From Mesorhizobium intechi (GTDB lineage Bacteria; Pseudomonadota; Alphaproteobacteria; Rhizobiales; Rhizobiaceae): 41,593 bases of DNA. The stretch is from assembly GCF_002879535.1 (NCBI RefSeq), contig NZ_PNOT02000215.1, positions 1-41,593 on the forward strand, in the 5' to 3' direction. Shown here piece after piece: positions 1 through 8,897 of this stretch. The notes under the pieces were generated by a model. The model was not told the origin of the DNA. It made no database searches and was given only the letters and a program-made list of their open reading frames with translations. The position numbers were made by a program, and so were the translations under genes. Position 1 is the stretch's first letter. The number at the start of each line of letters is the position of its first letter.

Positions 1-47
1 GGTCAAGGCGTGGCTTCAAAAGCTGAAAAAAGCTGAAGGGGAATAAC

Positions 48-1052
48 ATGAAAAAGGCGCTCAAGAGTTTGTTCCTGGCCGGCACGATGCTGGCCGTTTC
101 GTTGGGATCGGCCGCCGCACAGGCCAAGGTTTCAGTGGCCGCCATCTCGGGATATTTCGCACAGGGCTTTGGCGTTTCGATCGTCAACGGCCTCAACAAG
201 GCCAAGGCCGATTTCGGCATCGACCTCAAGCTGGTCGATACCGGCAATCGCGCCCTGGACTATCAGGAGCAGTTCGAAAACCTGGCCAAGGGCAAGCAGT
301 ACGACCTCATCTTCGTCATGGGCTGGGAGCTGGTGGATTCGCTGCAGAAGGTCAGCAAGGAATATCCCGACCAACGCTTCGTCTTCATCGACGGCGTGCT
401 CGACAATCCCAAGATGATCTACGCCAATTTCGCAGAGGAACAGGGCTCCTTCGTCGCAGGCGCGCTGGCCAGCATGATCGAGGCCAAGGGCAGTGAATTT
501 CCCAAGATCGGCGACGGCAAGGCTATCGGCTTCGTCGGCGGCCGCGACATCCCGGTCATCCGCAACTTCCTAGGCGGCTACGAGCAGGGCGCCAAATATG
601 CCGCGCCCGATGTGAAGGTGAACTCCGTCTTCGCCGGCACGTTCGATGATCCGGCCAAGGGCAGCGAGCTCGCCCAGGCGTTGTACGGCCAGGGCTCCGA
701 CATCGTCTACAACGTCGCCGGCCCGACCGGCGAAGGCGTGATGCAGGCAAGTGCCGCCGCCGACAAATATTCGATCGGCGTCGATATCGACATGTGCGGC
801 TCTGCCCCCGGAAATGTGCTCGGCAGCATGCTGAAGCGCGGCGACATCGCCGTCTATACGCTGATCAAGGACGAGGTCGGAGGGAACAAGGTCACCGCCG
901 GCACCCGCACCTTCGACCTCGCGTCGGGCGGCGTCGAGTTCAAGGTCTGCGACGACATCGCCCCGAAGATCCCGGCCGACGTGACCACCAAGCTCGACGA
1001 GATCAAGAAGGGCATCCTCGACGGCAAGATCGTGATAGCCAAGGCGAAATAA
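48..1052 (+). CDS. BMP-family nucleoside ABC transporter substrate-binding protein
   Basis: This 334-residue periplasmic binding protein of the BMP (basic membrane protein/PnrA) family probably captures nucleosides for the transporter encoded just downstream. Residues 1-25 form a Sec signal peptide: a KK start, a hydrophobic core and an AAAQA cleavage region. The mature part has the family's alternating Rossmann-like pattern, including a LIFVMGWELVDSL stretch and GFVGGRDIPVIRNF near residue 162. An AGGGGA ribosome site lies 7 bases before the ATG. It is the first gene of a six-gene operon whose last two members are nucleoside hydrolases, which is the main reason to infer a nucleoside ligand. 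The exact ligand is not readable from sequence. Confidence 0.9.
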   Translation: MKKALKSLFLAGTMLAVSLGSAAAQAKVSVAAISGYFAQGFGVSIVNGLNKAKADFGIDLKLVDTGNRALDYQEQFENLAKGKQYDLIFVMGWELVDSLQKVSKEYPDQRFVFIDGVLDNPKMIYANFAEEQGSFVAGALASMIEAKGSEFPKIGDGKAIGFVGGRDIPVIRNFLGGYEQGAKYAAPDVKVNSVFAGTFDDPAKGSELAQALYGQGSDIVYNVAGPTGEGVMQASAAADKYSIGVDIDMCGSAPGNVLGSMLKRGDIAVYTLIKDEVGGNKVTAGTRTFDLASGGVEFKVCDDIAPKIPADVTTKLDEIKKGILDGKIVIAKAK

Positions 1053-1089
1053 GCCGGCAACAGCGCATTCCTCCCAAGAAAGCGCTACA

Positions 1090-1121
1090 CTGATCCGTCG
1101 CGGCATGCCGTGGCGGATCAG
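1090..1121 (+). terminator. Hairpin between binding-protein gene and ABC ATPase gene
   Basis: CTGATCCG (1090-1097) pairs with CGGATCAG (1114-1121), and the stem continues through G-T wobbles to a GGCATGCC core, giving an almost complete 15-bp stem. No T-run follows, so it is more likely an attenuator or 3' stabiliser that lets the binding protein be made in excess than a strong terminator. A GTG at 1110 that could open the next reading frame lies inside this stem and is therefore an unlikely start. Confidence 0.55.
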
Positions 1122-1124
1122 TGT

Positions 1125-1157
1125 CCAATCTGCGAGAGCCCCCCAATCTGCGAGAGC
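1125..1157 (+). repeat. Short tandem repeat, 18-bp period
   Basis: CCAATCTGCGAGAGC occurs at 1125-1139 and again at 1143-1157, a period of 18 bases. It lies just after the hairpin and before the ATPase start. Both copies contain a GCGAGAG run; the second sits 4 bases before the GTG at 1161 and could act as a weak ribosome site. Confidence 0.7.
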
Positions 1158-1160
1158 ATC

Positions 1161-2723
1161 GTGTCGAACGCGCCGGGGTCCCCGCCCCTCCTCAGCACAG
1201 CCGCGATGGCCGTCGAGTTGACAGGCATCACCAAGCGTTTTGGCGCCTTCATTGCCAATGACGGCATCGACCTTGCCGTGCGCCGGGGCGAGATCCACGC
1301 GATTATCGGCGAGAACGGCGCCGGCAAGACGACGTTGATGAACATCCTGTTCGGGCTGCTGCAGCCGGACGAAGGCTCGATCCGGCTGAACGGCGAGGCG
1401 ACGGTGGTCGCCGACCCGGCCGCCGCCATCAAGGCAGGGCTGGGCATGGTGCACCAGCACTTCAAGCTGGTTCCCTCGCTCTCGGTCGCCGACAATGTCT
1501 TTCTCGGCATGGAAGTCCGTCGCCACGGGCTGATCGACCATGCCGCGCAGATCGCACGCACGCAGGAACTGTCGAAGCGTTTCGGCCTGCATGTCGATGC
1601 GACCGAGCGGGTCGGGCTGCTCTCGGTCGGCATCGAGCAGCGCATCGAAATCCTGAAAGTCCTGGTGCGCGGCGCCCGCACCATCATTCTCGACGAGCCG
1701 ACCGCCGTGCTGACGCCGCAGGAGAGCCGCGAACTGTTTCAGACGCTGCGCAGCTTCGTGGCCGAGGGCATGACAGTGATCTTCATCTCGCACCATCTGG
1801 AAGAGGTGATGGAGGTTTCCGACACGGTGACGGTTCTGCGCAACGGCAGGAAGGTTGCGACGCGCCCGACATCCGAACTCAACAAGGACGAGTTGGTGCG
1901 CATGATGGTCGGCCGCGAGGTCAGTTTCGACCGGCGGCCGCGCGCGGCGCTGCACGGCGACATCGTGCTGGACGTGAAGGATCTGTGGGCGCGCGACGAT
2001 CGCCGGCTGCCGGCCGTTCGTGGCGCCAGCTTTGCCGTTCGCTCCGGCGAGGTGGTGGGAATAGCCGGCGTCGCCGGCAATGGGCAGACGGAACTGGCGG
2101 AAGTGCTTTCAGGCCTGCGGCCGGCAAGCCATGGCGCAGCCTGGCTGAAAGGCCAGGACCTCACCACGCTCTCTCCCGCCGCGATCCGCCAGGCGGGCCT
2201 TGCCCATGTCCCCGGCGATCGCATGGTGCGCGGAGTCGATCGCAATGCATCGATCGCGGCAAACACGCTGATGGGCCGCCAGCATCGCGCGCCGTGGAGC
2301 CAAAATGGCGTGCTCGACTGGAAAGCGATCGCGCAAAATGCCGGGGCGCTGATCAAGAGTTTCGACATTCGCGCCCAAGGAGCCGGCGACGCCGTCAAGC
2401 GGCTCTCCGGCGGCAACATCCAGAAAGTGGTGCTGGCGCGCGAGTTCACCAACGGTGCCGACTTCCTGCTGATCGACCAGCCGACGCGCGGCGTCGACAT
2501 CGGCGCCCAGGAGGCCATCCATGACGAGATCATGCGCCAGCGCGCGGCCGGTCAGGCCATCCTCTTGATTTCCGTGCAGCTTGACGAACTGGCGGCACTC
2601 GCCGACCGCATCCTGGTGATGTTCAATGGGCGGATCATGGGTGAAGTCGCCGGCGACGATGCCGACGAAGACAGGATCGGCATGATGATGGCGGGCGTAT
2701 CGCAGCAGTTGGAGCCCGCATGA
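1161..2723 (+). CDS. Nucleoside ABC transporter, double ATP-binding subunit
   Basis: This subunit carries two ABC ATPase domains in one chain, as in the sugar/nucleoside importers that work with BMP proteins. With the start used here (520 residues), domain 1 has Walker A GENGAGKT (about 50-57), a family-typical relaxed signature LLSVGIEQRIEI and Walker B IILDEPTAVLT. Domain 2 has a degenerate P-loop (GVAGNGQTEL), a full LSGGNIQK signature and LLIDQPTRGVD, so domain 2 probably has weak or no hydrolysis of its own. The start is uncertain: GTG 1161 has a GAGAG run before it, ATG 1206 has no ribosome site but begins at the conserved domain, and GTG 1110 is buried in a hairpin. It overlaps the next gene by 4 bases (ATGA). 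Confidence 0.9.
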   Translation: MSNAPGSPPLLSTAAMAVELTGITKRFGAFIANDGIDLAVRRGEIHAIIGENGAGKTTLMNILFGLLQPDEGSIRLNGEATVVADPAAAIKAGLGMVHQHFKLVPSLSVADNVFLGMEVRRHGLIDHAAQIARTQELSKRFGLHVDATERVGLLSVGIEQRIEILKVLVRGARTIILDEPTAVLTPQESRELFQTLRSFVAEGMTVIFISHHLEEVMEVSDTVTVLRNGRKVATRPTSELNKDELVRMMVGREVSFDRRPRAALHGDIVLDVKDLWARDDRRLPAVRGASFAVRSGEVVGIAGVAGNGQTELAEVLSGLRPASHGAAWLKGQDLTTLSPAAIRQAGLAHVPGDRMVRGVDRNASIAANTLMGRQHRAPWSQNGVLDWKAIAQNAGALIKSFDIRAQGAGDAVKRLSGGNIQKVVLAREFTNGADFLLIDQPTRGVDIGAQEAIHDEIMRQRAAGQAILLISVQLDELAALADRILVMFNGRIMGEVAGDDADEDRIGMMMAGVSQQLEPA

Positions 2724-3760
2724 GCGACCGTTTGCGCGCCTTTTCCGGCCAGATCATCGCAGTCGGCGTAGCTCTGCTGTTGGGAGCGATCATCATCATC
2801 CTGGTCGGCGAAAGCCCGGTGCATGTCTTGATGACGCTGCTGCGCGGCGCCTTTGGCGACCAGGAGAAGATTGCCGGCACCCTGCTGCAGACGACGCCGA
2901 TCCTGATCTGCGGCGTCGCGGCCTGCATCGGCCTGCGCGGCGGCATGTTCAATGTCGGCATCGAGGGCCAGCTGTTCCTCGGTGGATTTGCCGCCGCCTG
3001 GGTCGGCTTCACGTTCTCCCTGCCCGCGGGCATCCATACGCTGGCGGCTCTGGCGCTCGCAGTCGTCGCGGGCGCGGCCTGGGTCGCCATCCCTGCTTTT
3101 TTCCGCGCTCGCTACAACACCAACGAAGTCGTCTCGACCATCTTGTCGAACTACATCGCCGTGCTGCTCACTTCCTATTTCACCATCTTCCTGTTCAAAC
3201 GGCCCGGCGGCTGGTCGGAGACGCCGCCGATCCTGGCGACAGCCTATCTGCCCGAGATCTTCGCCTTCTCGCGGTTGAACTGGGGACTGGTGATCGGCTT
3301 GCTGCTGGCGGTCGGCGTGGCGCTGATCTTCCGCTACACCAGCTGGGGCTACGGCGTGACCATGGTCGGATCGGCGCCGAAATTCGCCGAATATGGCGGC
3401 GTCGACGTCAAGCGGCAGGGCTTTGTCGTGCTGCTGCTTTCAGGCGCCGTCGGCGGCCTCGCCGGCGGTGTCGAGACGCTCGGCGTGCATCACCGCTTCA
3501 TGGAGGGCTTTGCACCGGGCTTCGGCTTCGACGGGCTGATCGCCGCCCTGCTCGCCAACGGCTCGCCGGTCGCCACCATCGTCACGGCGCTGTTCTTCGG
3601 CGCCCTGCGCAGCGGGTCGCTGCTGCTCGAGGTCGATACCAGCGCGTCGCGCGAAATCATCACCGTGATCCAGGCACTGATCATCCTGAGCGTATCGGCG
3701 CAGGTCCTGATCAAACGCCGTGGCGACAGCCAGGCCGGGGAGCGGCGATGGAAATTCTAG
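2720..3760 (+). CDS. Nucleoside ABC transporter permease 1
   Basis: This 346-residue integral membrane permease belongs to the BPD_transp_2 (branched-chain/sugar/nucleoside) family and forms one half of the translocation pore. About nine to ten hydrophobic segments are visible, starting with IIAVGVALLLGAIIIILVGE. The family loop GMFNVGIEGQLFLGGFAAAW lies near residues 75-95. It starts in the stop codon of the ATPase gene and overlaps the second permease by 13 bases, so the three are very likely translationally coupled. Confidence 0.9.
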   Translation: MSDRLRAFSGQIIAVGVALLLGAIIIILVGESPVHVLMTLLRGAFGDQEKIAGTLLQTTPILICGVAACIGLRGGMFNVGIEGQLFLGGFAAAWVGFTFSLPAGIHTLAALALAVVAGAAWVAIPAFFRARYNTNEVVSTILSNYIAVLLTSYFTIFLFKRPGGWSETPPILATAYLPEIFAFSRLNWGLVIGLLLAVGVALIFRYTSWGYGVTMVGSAPKFAEYGGVDVKRQGFVVLLLSGAVGGLAGGVETLGVHHRFMEGFAPGFGFDGLIAALLANGSPVATIVTALFFGALRSGSLLLEVDTSASREIITVIQALIILSVSAQVLIKRRGDSQAGERRWKF

Positions 3761-4734
3761 ACAAGCTGATCAACGTCGCGCTGATCGCGGCGACGCTTCG
3801 CACAACCGCGCCGATCCTCCTGGTCGCGCTTGGCGGGTCGTTCACCACCAAGGCCGGCATCTTCAACATCGGCCTCGAGGGGCAGATGCTGGCCGGCGCC
3901 TTTTTCGCCGTCATCGGCTCGATCTGGACGGGTTCGGCATTCGCGGGCGTCGCCTGCGGCGTCGCCGCGGCCCTTGCCTTCGCGCTTGCCTTTGCCGTGC
4001 TGGTGGTAACGTTCCGGGCCAATGAGGTGGTGGTCGGCCTGGCGCTCAACATCCTGGCCGGCGGCACGACGATCTCGCTGATGAAAGCGATCTTCGGCAC
4101 GCGCGGATCGATCGTCGGTCACGGCATTGTCGGCCTGCCCAAGGTGCAGATACCAGGCGCCCAGGCGCTGCTCGGCTCATGGGCGCCGCTGATCTCCGGC
4201 TTCACACCGATCGTCTATATAGCGTTCATCGCCGTGCCGCTGCTGGTGCTGTTCTACAAGCGCACCCAGCTCGGCCTCTACATCCGCGTCGTCGGCGAAA
4301 AGCCTGAAGCCGCGGAGGCGCTCGGCATCTCGATTACCCGTGTCCGCTACATCGCCTCGCTGCTGTGCGGATTGCTGGCGGGACTGGCCGGCGCGCATCT
4401 GTCGCTCGGCTACATCACCATGTTCACCGAGAACATGTCCTCGGGCCGCGGTTTCATGGCGGTGGCGATCCTGATCTTCTCCAATGGCGATCCGCTGAAA
4501 GTGCTGGCCGGCTGCCTGCTGTTCGGCTTCGCCGATGCCTTCTCGCTGCGCCTGCAGACATTCGGATTTCCGTCCTATCTGGTTCTTACCGTACCCTATG
4601 TCGTCGCCCTGACTGCATTGTTCGCGCTCTCATACCGGGCACGACCAAAAGTCATCAGGGAGACGCTGGCGTCGATGCAGAAACTTCTGTCGGTGGACAG
4701 GAACAGCGCCCCGGTCGACAAGAATCCGCAATGA
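3748..4734 (+). CDS. Nucleoside ABC transporter permease 2
   Basis: This 328-residue permease is the paralogous partner of the preceding one. It has the equivalent GIFNIGLEGQMLAGAFFAV loop near residues 38-56 and about nine membrane segments. A heterodimer of two BPD_transp_2 permeases with one double ATPase is the normal plan of BMP-dependent nucleoside importers. Its start lies inside the 3' end of permease 1. Its stop is followed 10 bases later by the first nucleoside hydrolase, so uptake and cleavage are co-expressed. Confidence 0.9.
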   Translation: MEILDKLINVALIAATLRTTAPILLVALGGSFTTKAGIFNIGLEGQMLAGAFFAVIGSIWTGSAFAGVACGVAAALAFALAFAVLVVTFRANEVVVGLALNILAGGTTISLMKAIFGTRGSIVGHGIVGLPKVQIPGAQALLGSWAPLISGFTPIVYIAFIAVPLLVLFYKRTQLGLYIRVVGEKPEAAEALGISITRVRYIASLLCGLLAGLAGAHLSLGYITMFTENMSSGRGFMAVAILIFSNGDPLKVLAGCLLFGFADAFSLRLQTFGFPSYLVLTVPYVVALTALFALSYRARPKVIRETLASMQKLLSVDRNSAPVDKNPQ

Positions 4735-4744
4735 AGGAAATCTC

Positions 4745-5758
4745 ATGGAACGCATAATCCTCGACGTGGATTCTGCCGGCGACGATATTCTGGCAGTGCT
4801 GTTTGCCGCGGCGAATCCGAATCTCCGGCTCGAAGGCGTGACCTCCGTCACCGGTGCCGCCGGCCCGATCGAACAGGTCACCAATGTCGTGCTCAACACG
4901 CTGACGCTTGCCGGGCGCGACGACATACCGGTCCACGCCGGCGCGTGGCGGCCGATCGTCGGCAACGCCAAGGCCGACATGGAGGCGCCGGTGCATTTCG
5001 AGAAGCGGCTCGTCGCCCGTTTCGGTGACCGGCTGAAGAAATTCAACCCGCCGGCGCCGCCTCCCTCCCGCCCGGCAACGCCGGGGCACGCGGTTGATTT
5101 CATCATCGATACGGTCCTGGCCAATCCGGGCGAGATCACGCTGGTAACGACGGGACCGCTGACCAATGCGGCGATGGCGCTGCTGCAGGAACCGCGCCTG
5201 ACGGGCGCGCTCAAGCGGCTGTTGGTGCTGGGCGGCAATTTCCAGACGCCCGGCAACATCACGCCGCTGTCGGAGTACAACATCTGGGCCGATCCGGAGG
5301 CATCGCGCATCGTGCTCAATGCCGATGTCGAGAAGATCCTGGTGCCGCTCGACGTCTGCGAGGACAACCGCGTCGCCGCCTCGATGCTGACGCGCGACGA
5401 CATCGCCGACATGCAGGCCGTTGCCCGCAAGAACGCCGTCTTCGACATGATTGCCGACAGCTTCCCGATCTACGTCGATATCTGGCGCGAGTTCTTCGAC
5501 CTGGTCGGCTTCCCGATGGACGACGTCATCACCGTGGCTCTGGCCTTCGACCCCGGCCTTGCGACGATGACCGAACCGCTCTTCGTCGATGTCGTGCTGG
5601 ACGGGCGCCTTGCGCGTGGGCAGACGGTTGCCCATCGCGGCCGGCAATTGCTGCCCGGCGGCGGAGCGAAGACCACGCGCATCTGCACCGATCTCGACGG
5701 CCGCCGCTTCCTGAACATCTTCAAGCAAACCATCGCGCGCTACGAACAAGCGGCGTGA
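4745..5758 (+). CDS. Nucleoside hydrolase-like protein, divergent active site
   Basis: This 337-residue member of the inosine-uridine preferring nucleoside hydrolase family would split ribonucleosides into base and ribose. The calcium-binding N terminus is recognisable as DVDSAGDD (D7, D9, D13, D14), but the usual DxDPGxDD has lost its P-G. TGPLTN (136-141) matches the family. At the conserved H-D-P site it has M-D-D (258-260), so the usual His is Asp. The fold and metal site look kept while the leaving-group residue is changed, which may mean an altered substrate. It sits 10 bases after permease 2 and its TGA overlaps the next frame. Confidence 0.85.
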   Translation: MERIILDVDSAGDDILAVLFAAANPNLRLEGVTSVTGAAGPIEQVTNVVLNTLTLAGRDDIPVHAGAWRPIVGNAKADMEAPVHFEKRLVARFGDRLKKFNPPAPPPSRPATPGHAVDFIIDTVLANPGEITLVTTGPLTNAAMALLQEPRLTGALKRLLVLGGNFQTPGNITPLSEYNIWADPEASRIVLNADVEKILVPLDVCEDNRVAASMLTRDDIADMQAVARKNAVFDMIADSFPIYVDIWREFFDLVGFPMDDVITVALAFDPGLATMTEPLFVDVVLDGRLARGQTVAHRGRQLLPGGGAKTTRICTDLDGRRFLNIFKQTIARYEQAA

Positions 5759-5769
5759 GGATCGAGAAA

Positions 5770-6702
5770 ATGACCATTGCAACTCCCATTCTGTTCGACT
5801 GCGACCCCGGCCACGACGACGCAATTGCGCTGGTCATGGCGCATCGTTCGCCAGCGATAAAGCTGCTTGGCGTCACCACCACCTGCGGCAATGCCGAGGT
5901 CGAAAAGACGACGGCCAACGCGCTGCGCATCCTCGAATATATCGGCGCCGGCGACGTGCCAGTCGCGCAGGGGTGTCACCGCCCTCTGGCACGGCCCTTG
6001 GTGCTCGGTACCGCCGATGGTCCGAGCGGCCTCGAGGGCTCACCCTATCTGCCACAGGCCACGATCAAGCCGGTCGACAGGCACGCTGTCGATTTCCTGG
6101 CCGACAAGCTGCGTGCCGCGCCCGAACCGATCCTGGTCGTCGCCACCGGCCCCCTGTCCAATATCGGCCTCCTGATCCTCAAGCACCGTGACGTGCTGCC
6201 CAAGATCAAGGAACTGATCTGGATGGGCGGCGTCTTCTACCGCAAGAGCGAGATCATAACGCCGACCGAGTTCAATGCCTTCTGCGATCCGGAGGCGCTG
6301 AAGATCGTGCTGGACAGCGGCGTGCCGATCCTGATGGTCGGGCTCGACGTCACCATGCAGGTGTTGATCGAGGCGCCGCAATATGCCGAACTCGCCACCA
6401 TCGACACGCCGCTCGGCAAGCTCGTCAATGACTGGCTGCTGTTCTACGAGAAGCTGCACCGCAACTCGATGGGCGTCGGCGGCGCCATGCATGATCCGCT
6501 CGCGCTGGCGCTGGCCATCGATCCGACTTTGGTACGCACGCGTCCCGCCCATATCGGCGTCGATCTGTCCGGCACCTATGCTTTCGGGGCGACGGTTGCC
6601 GATTTCTGGGGCGAGCGCGGCGAGAAGGACAATGCGCGTATCGCTACCGAAGTCGATGCCGACCGCTTCTTCAAGCTGATGTTCGACCTGCTGCGGGATT
6701 AG
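5770..6702 (+). CDS. Ribonucleoside hydrolase (canonical)
   Basis: This 310-residue nucleoside hydrolase has all hallmark residues: DCDPGHDD at 10-17 (metal-binding Asp cluster), ATGPLSNIG near 125-133 and AMHDPLA with H241-D242, the catalytic His and metal Asp. It should hydrolyse imported purine and/or pyrimidine ribonucleosides in the cytosol. ATG 5770 was chosen because TGAGG lies 9 bases upstream; an in-frame GTG at 5755 overlaps the previous stop and has no better site. It is the last gene of the operon and meets S-formylglutathione hydrolase tail to tail 24 bases later. Confidence 0.92.
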   Translation: MTIATPILFDCDPGHDDAIALVMAHRSPAIKLLGVTTTCGNAEVEKTTANALRILEYIGAGDVPVAQGCHRPLARPLVLGTADGPSGLEGSPYLPQATIKPVDRHAVDFLADKLRAAPEPILVVATGPLSNIGLLILKHRDVLPKIKELIWMGGVFYRKSEIITPTEFNAFCDPEALKIVLDSGVPILMVGLDVTMQVLIEAPQYAELATIDTPLGKLVNDWLLFYEKLHRNSMGVGGAMHDPLALALAIDPTLVRTRPAHIGVDLSGTYAFGATVADFWGERGEKDNARIATEVDADRFFKLMFDLLRD

Positions 6703-6726
6703 CCCGCTCGGGGATATTCGCTTGTG

Positions 6727-7599
6727 TCAGCGTGGCCCGGTGCCAGGTACCGGGTCAGACAATCTTTCGGCGTGCCATCTCAGATGGTCGTCCATGAATG
6801 TCGAAATGAAGAAATACGAGTGGTCGTAGCCGTCCTGCATGCGCAGGATCAGCGCAATGCCGGCCTTGGCGCAGGCCGCTTCCAGAAGCCAGGGCCTCAG
6901 CCCGTCCTTGAGAAAGCCGTCAGACGTTCCCTGATCGACGAAAAGCTCGGGGAAACGGTGGCCATCCTCGATGAGCAAAGTGGCATCGTAGCCCCGCCAT
7001 GACGCGTCGTCGGCGCCGAGATATTTTTCGAGGGCGGGCCGTGACCAGCCGGCGGTGCTTGGCTGCACGATCGGCGCGAAGGCCGAGCAGCTCTTGAAGC
7101 GCTCGGGATTTTTGAGCGCGATCGTCAGCGCGCCATGCCCGCCCATCGAGTGGCCGAAGATCGCCTGGCGCGTCATATCGGCTGGAAACTCCTTGGCGAT
7201 CAACGCCGGCAATTCCTCGGTGACATAGGAATACATGCGGTAGTTCGTGGCATAAGGCGCCTGCGTGGCGTCGAGGTAGAAGCCGGCACCGCTGCCGAAC
7301 TGCCAATTGTCCTTCTCGTCGGGAATATCGGCGCCGCGTGGGCTGGTATCGGGACAGACGACGATCAGGCCAAGCTCCGCGGCCATGCGCCTGTACTCAC
7401 CCTTGTCCATGACATTGGCATGGGTGCAGGTGAGGCCGGAGAGATACCACACGATCGGGCAAGGCTTTTCACGGGCCTGCGGCGGCACGAAGACGGCGAA
7501 AATCATGTCGCAGGCGCAGGCATCCGAAGCATGGGAATAGACGCCCTGCACGCCGCCATGCGATTTGGCCAAGGAGATGGTCTTCATCCGGTCCGACAT
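6727..7599 (-). CDS. fghA: S-formylglutathione hydrolase
   Basis: This is a serine esterase of the esterase D family (290 residues). It hydrolyses S-formylglutathione to formate and glutathione, the last step of glutathione-dependent formaldehyde detoxification. The catalytic triad is visible: S151 in GHSMGGHG, D227 in DQGTSDGF and H260 in DGYDHSYFF. The WYLSGLTCTH oxyanion region is at 51-60. AAGGA lies 5 bases before the ATG at 7599, so the longer open frame upstream is not needed. No formaldehyde dehydrogenase gene is adjacent; the gene stands alone between the nucleoside and sugar operons. Confidence 0.93.
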   Translation of the reverse strand: MSDRMKTISLAKSHGGVQGVYSHASDACACDMIFAVFVPPQAREKPCPIVWYLSGLTCTHANVMDKGEYRRMAAELGLIVVCPDTSPRGADIPDEKDNWQFGSGAGFYLDATQAPYATNYRMYSYVTEELPALIAKEFPADMTRQAIFGHSMGGHGALTIALKNPERFKSCSAFAPIVQPSTAGWSRPALEKYLGADDASWRGYDATLLIEDGHRFPELFVDQGTSDGFLKDGLRPWLLEAACAKAGIALILRMQDGYDHSYFFISTFMDDHLRWHAERLSDPVPGTGPR

Positions 7600-7807
7600 C
7601 TTCTTCCTTCTCCGCCAAGCGTCCTTAACCGCCGCCTGTCTACGGCATGGGCCGGGACGGCGGCAACCCTGATGGATTGGACCATGGTCGCGAGGGCAGC
7701 TCCAGCCTGTTCCGCCGTGATCGATCGCCCGACGCCCCTGACGAAACGTCGGGGGCAAAAGGTTGCTTTCTCGCCGACAATATCGGAAGCGCCCGGACGT
7801 CTGTCCC

Positions 7808-8887
7808 TTAAATGTCGATGCGCTGCTCGCTGCCGGGGTTGAACAGGTTGACGCTGGCCGGATCGACGGCCAGGAATATCGACTCGTTTCGCCGACCTGC
7901 AAACCTCGGCGGCAGGCGGGCGACGATCGACTGTTCGCCAACCTGCACCGTCACCATGGTTTCCGGCCCTGTAGGCTCCACGACATCGATCACCCCCTCG
8001 ACCGAAGCTTCATCGCGCCCGACCACCTTTAGTTCTTCAGGCCGTATACCCAGGACCACCGGGCGCTCGGAATCAACCGGCTGCTTGGAAGCCTGCAATG
8101 CGACCGATACGCCGCCCGCTGCGAAACGCACGCCATTCGCGTCCGAGACCAGGCGCCCGGGCAGGAAGTTCATTGCCGGCGATCCGATGAAACTTGCGAC
8201 GAATACATTGGCGGGCCGTTCATAGATGGTGCGAGGATCGGCAAATTGCTGGATGTGGCCGCCCTTCATCACCGCAACCTTGGTGGCCAGCGTCATCGCC
8301 TCGATCTGATCGTGTGTCACATAGACTATGCTGGTGCCGAGACGCTCGTGCAGGCGCTTAATCTCCGTGCGCATCTCCACCCGAAGCTTTGCATCGAGAT
8401 TGGAAAGCGGCTCGTCGAAAAGGAACAGCTCCGGGTCGCGCACGATGGCCCGCCCCATTGCAACGCGCTGCCGCTGCCCCCCAGAAAGATTGGCGGGGCG
8501 TCGGTCGAGCAGATGCGAAATCTGCAGCAGCCGCGCGGCGTCGTCGACGGCGCGCTTGCGCTGGTCGGCGTCCACACCGCGCATTTCCAATCCGAAGCCG
8601 ATATTTCTCTCCACGGACATGGTGGGGTAAAGTGCGTAGGACTGGAACACCATCGCGATGTTGCGATCCTTTGGCGCGAGATCCACGACCGAGCGTCCGC
8701 CGATCAGGATATCGCCGCCGGACGTGTCGTCGAGGCCAGCAATCATGTTGAGCAGGGTCGACTTGCCGCATCCCGACGGCCCGAGCAGAACCAGAAAGCC
8801 TCCGTCCTCGAGCTCGATATCGACCCCGTGAAGGACCTGCACGGAGCCATAGGACTTGCGCACATCCTTGATGGAAAGTGTCGCCAT
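7808..8887 (-). CDS. Sugar ABC transporter ATP-binding protein (MalK/UgpC type)
   Basis: This 359-residue ATPase powers the sugar importer encoded upstream. Walker A GPSGCGKST is at 36-44, signature LSGGQ at 134-138, Walker B LFLFDEP at 154-160 and switch His at 192. A C-terminal TOBE/OB region (about 240-355) is typical of MalK and UgpC proteins. It is the last gene of the binding protein-MalF-MalG-MalK operon and lies 10 bases after the MalG-type gene. The substrate cannot be told from this subunit. Confidence 0.93.
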   Translation of the reverse strand: MATLSIKDVRKSYGSVQVLHGVDIELEDGGFLVLLGPSGCGKSTLLNMIAGLDDTSGGDILIGGRSVVDLAPKDRNIAMVFQSYALYPTMSVERNIGFGLEMRGVDADQRKRAVDDAARLLQISHLLDRRPANLSGGQRQRVAMGRAIVRDPELFLFDEPLSNLDAKLRVEMRTEIKRLHERLGTSIVYVTHDQIEAMTLATKVAVMKGGHIQQFADPRTIYERPANVFVASFIGSPAMNFLPGRLVSDANGVRFAAGGVSVALQASKQPVDSERPVVLGIRPEELKVVGRDEASVEGVIDVVEPTGPETMVTVQVGEQSIVARLPPRFAGRRNESIFLAVDPASVNLFNPGSEQRIDI

Positions 8888-8897
8888 GCGAATACTC

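Noticed and set aside
570..1955. A 461-residue open frame on the minus strand opposite the BMP and ATPase genes
   Set aside because: It is antisense to two well-supported genes, has no recognisable domain, and is the kind of frame that high-GC codon use creates on the opposite strand.
6736..6754. CCCGGT-N7-ACCGGG as a bidirectional terminator between the nucleoside operon and the hydrolase gene
   Set aside because: It lies within the last codons of the hydrolase and has no T-run, so evidence is too thin.
7735..7755. GC-rich hairpin between the MalK and S-formylglutathione hydrolase genes as a terminator
   Set aside because: The stem is interrupted by a bulge and there is no T-run on the side where the minus-strand sugar operon would end.
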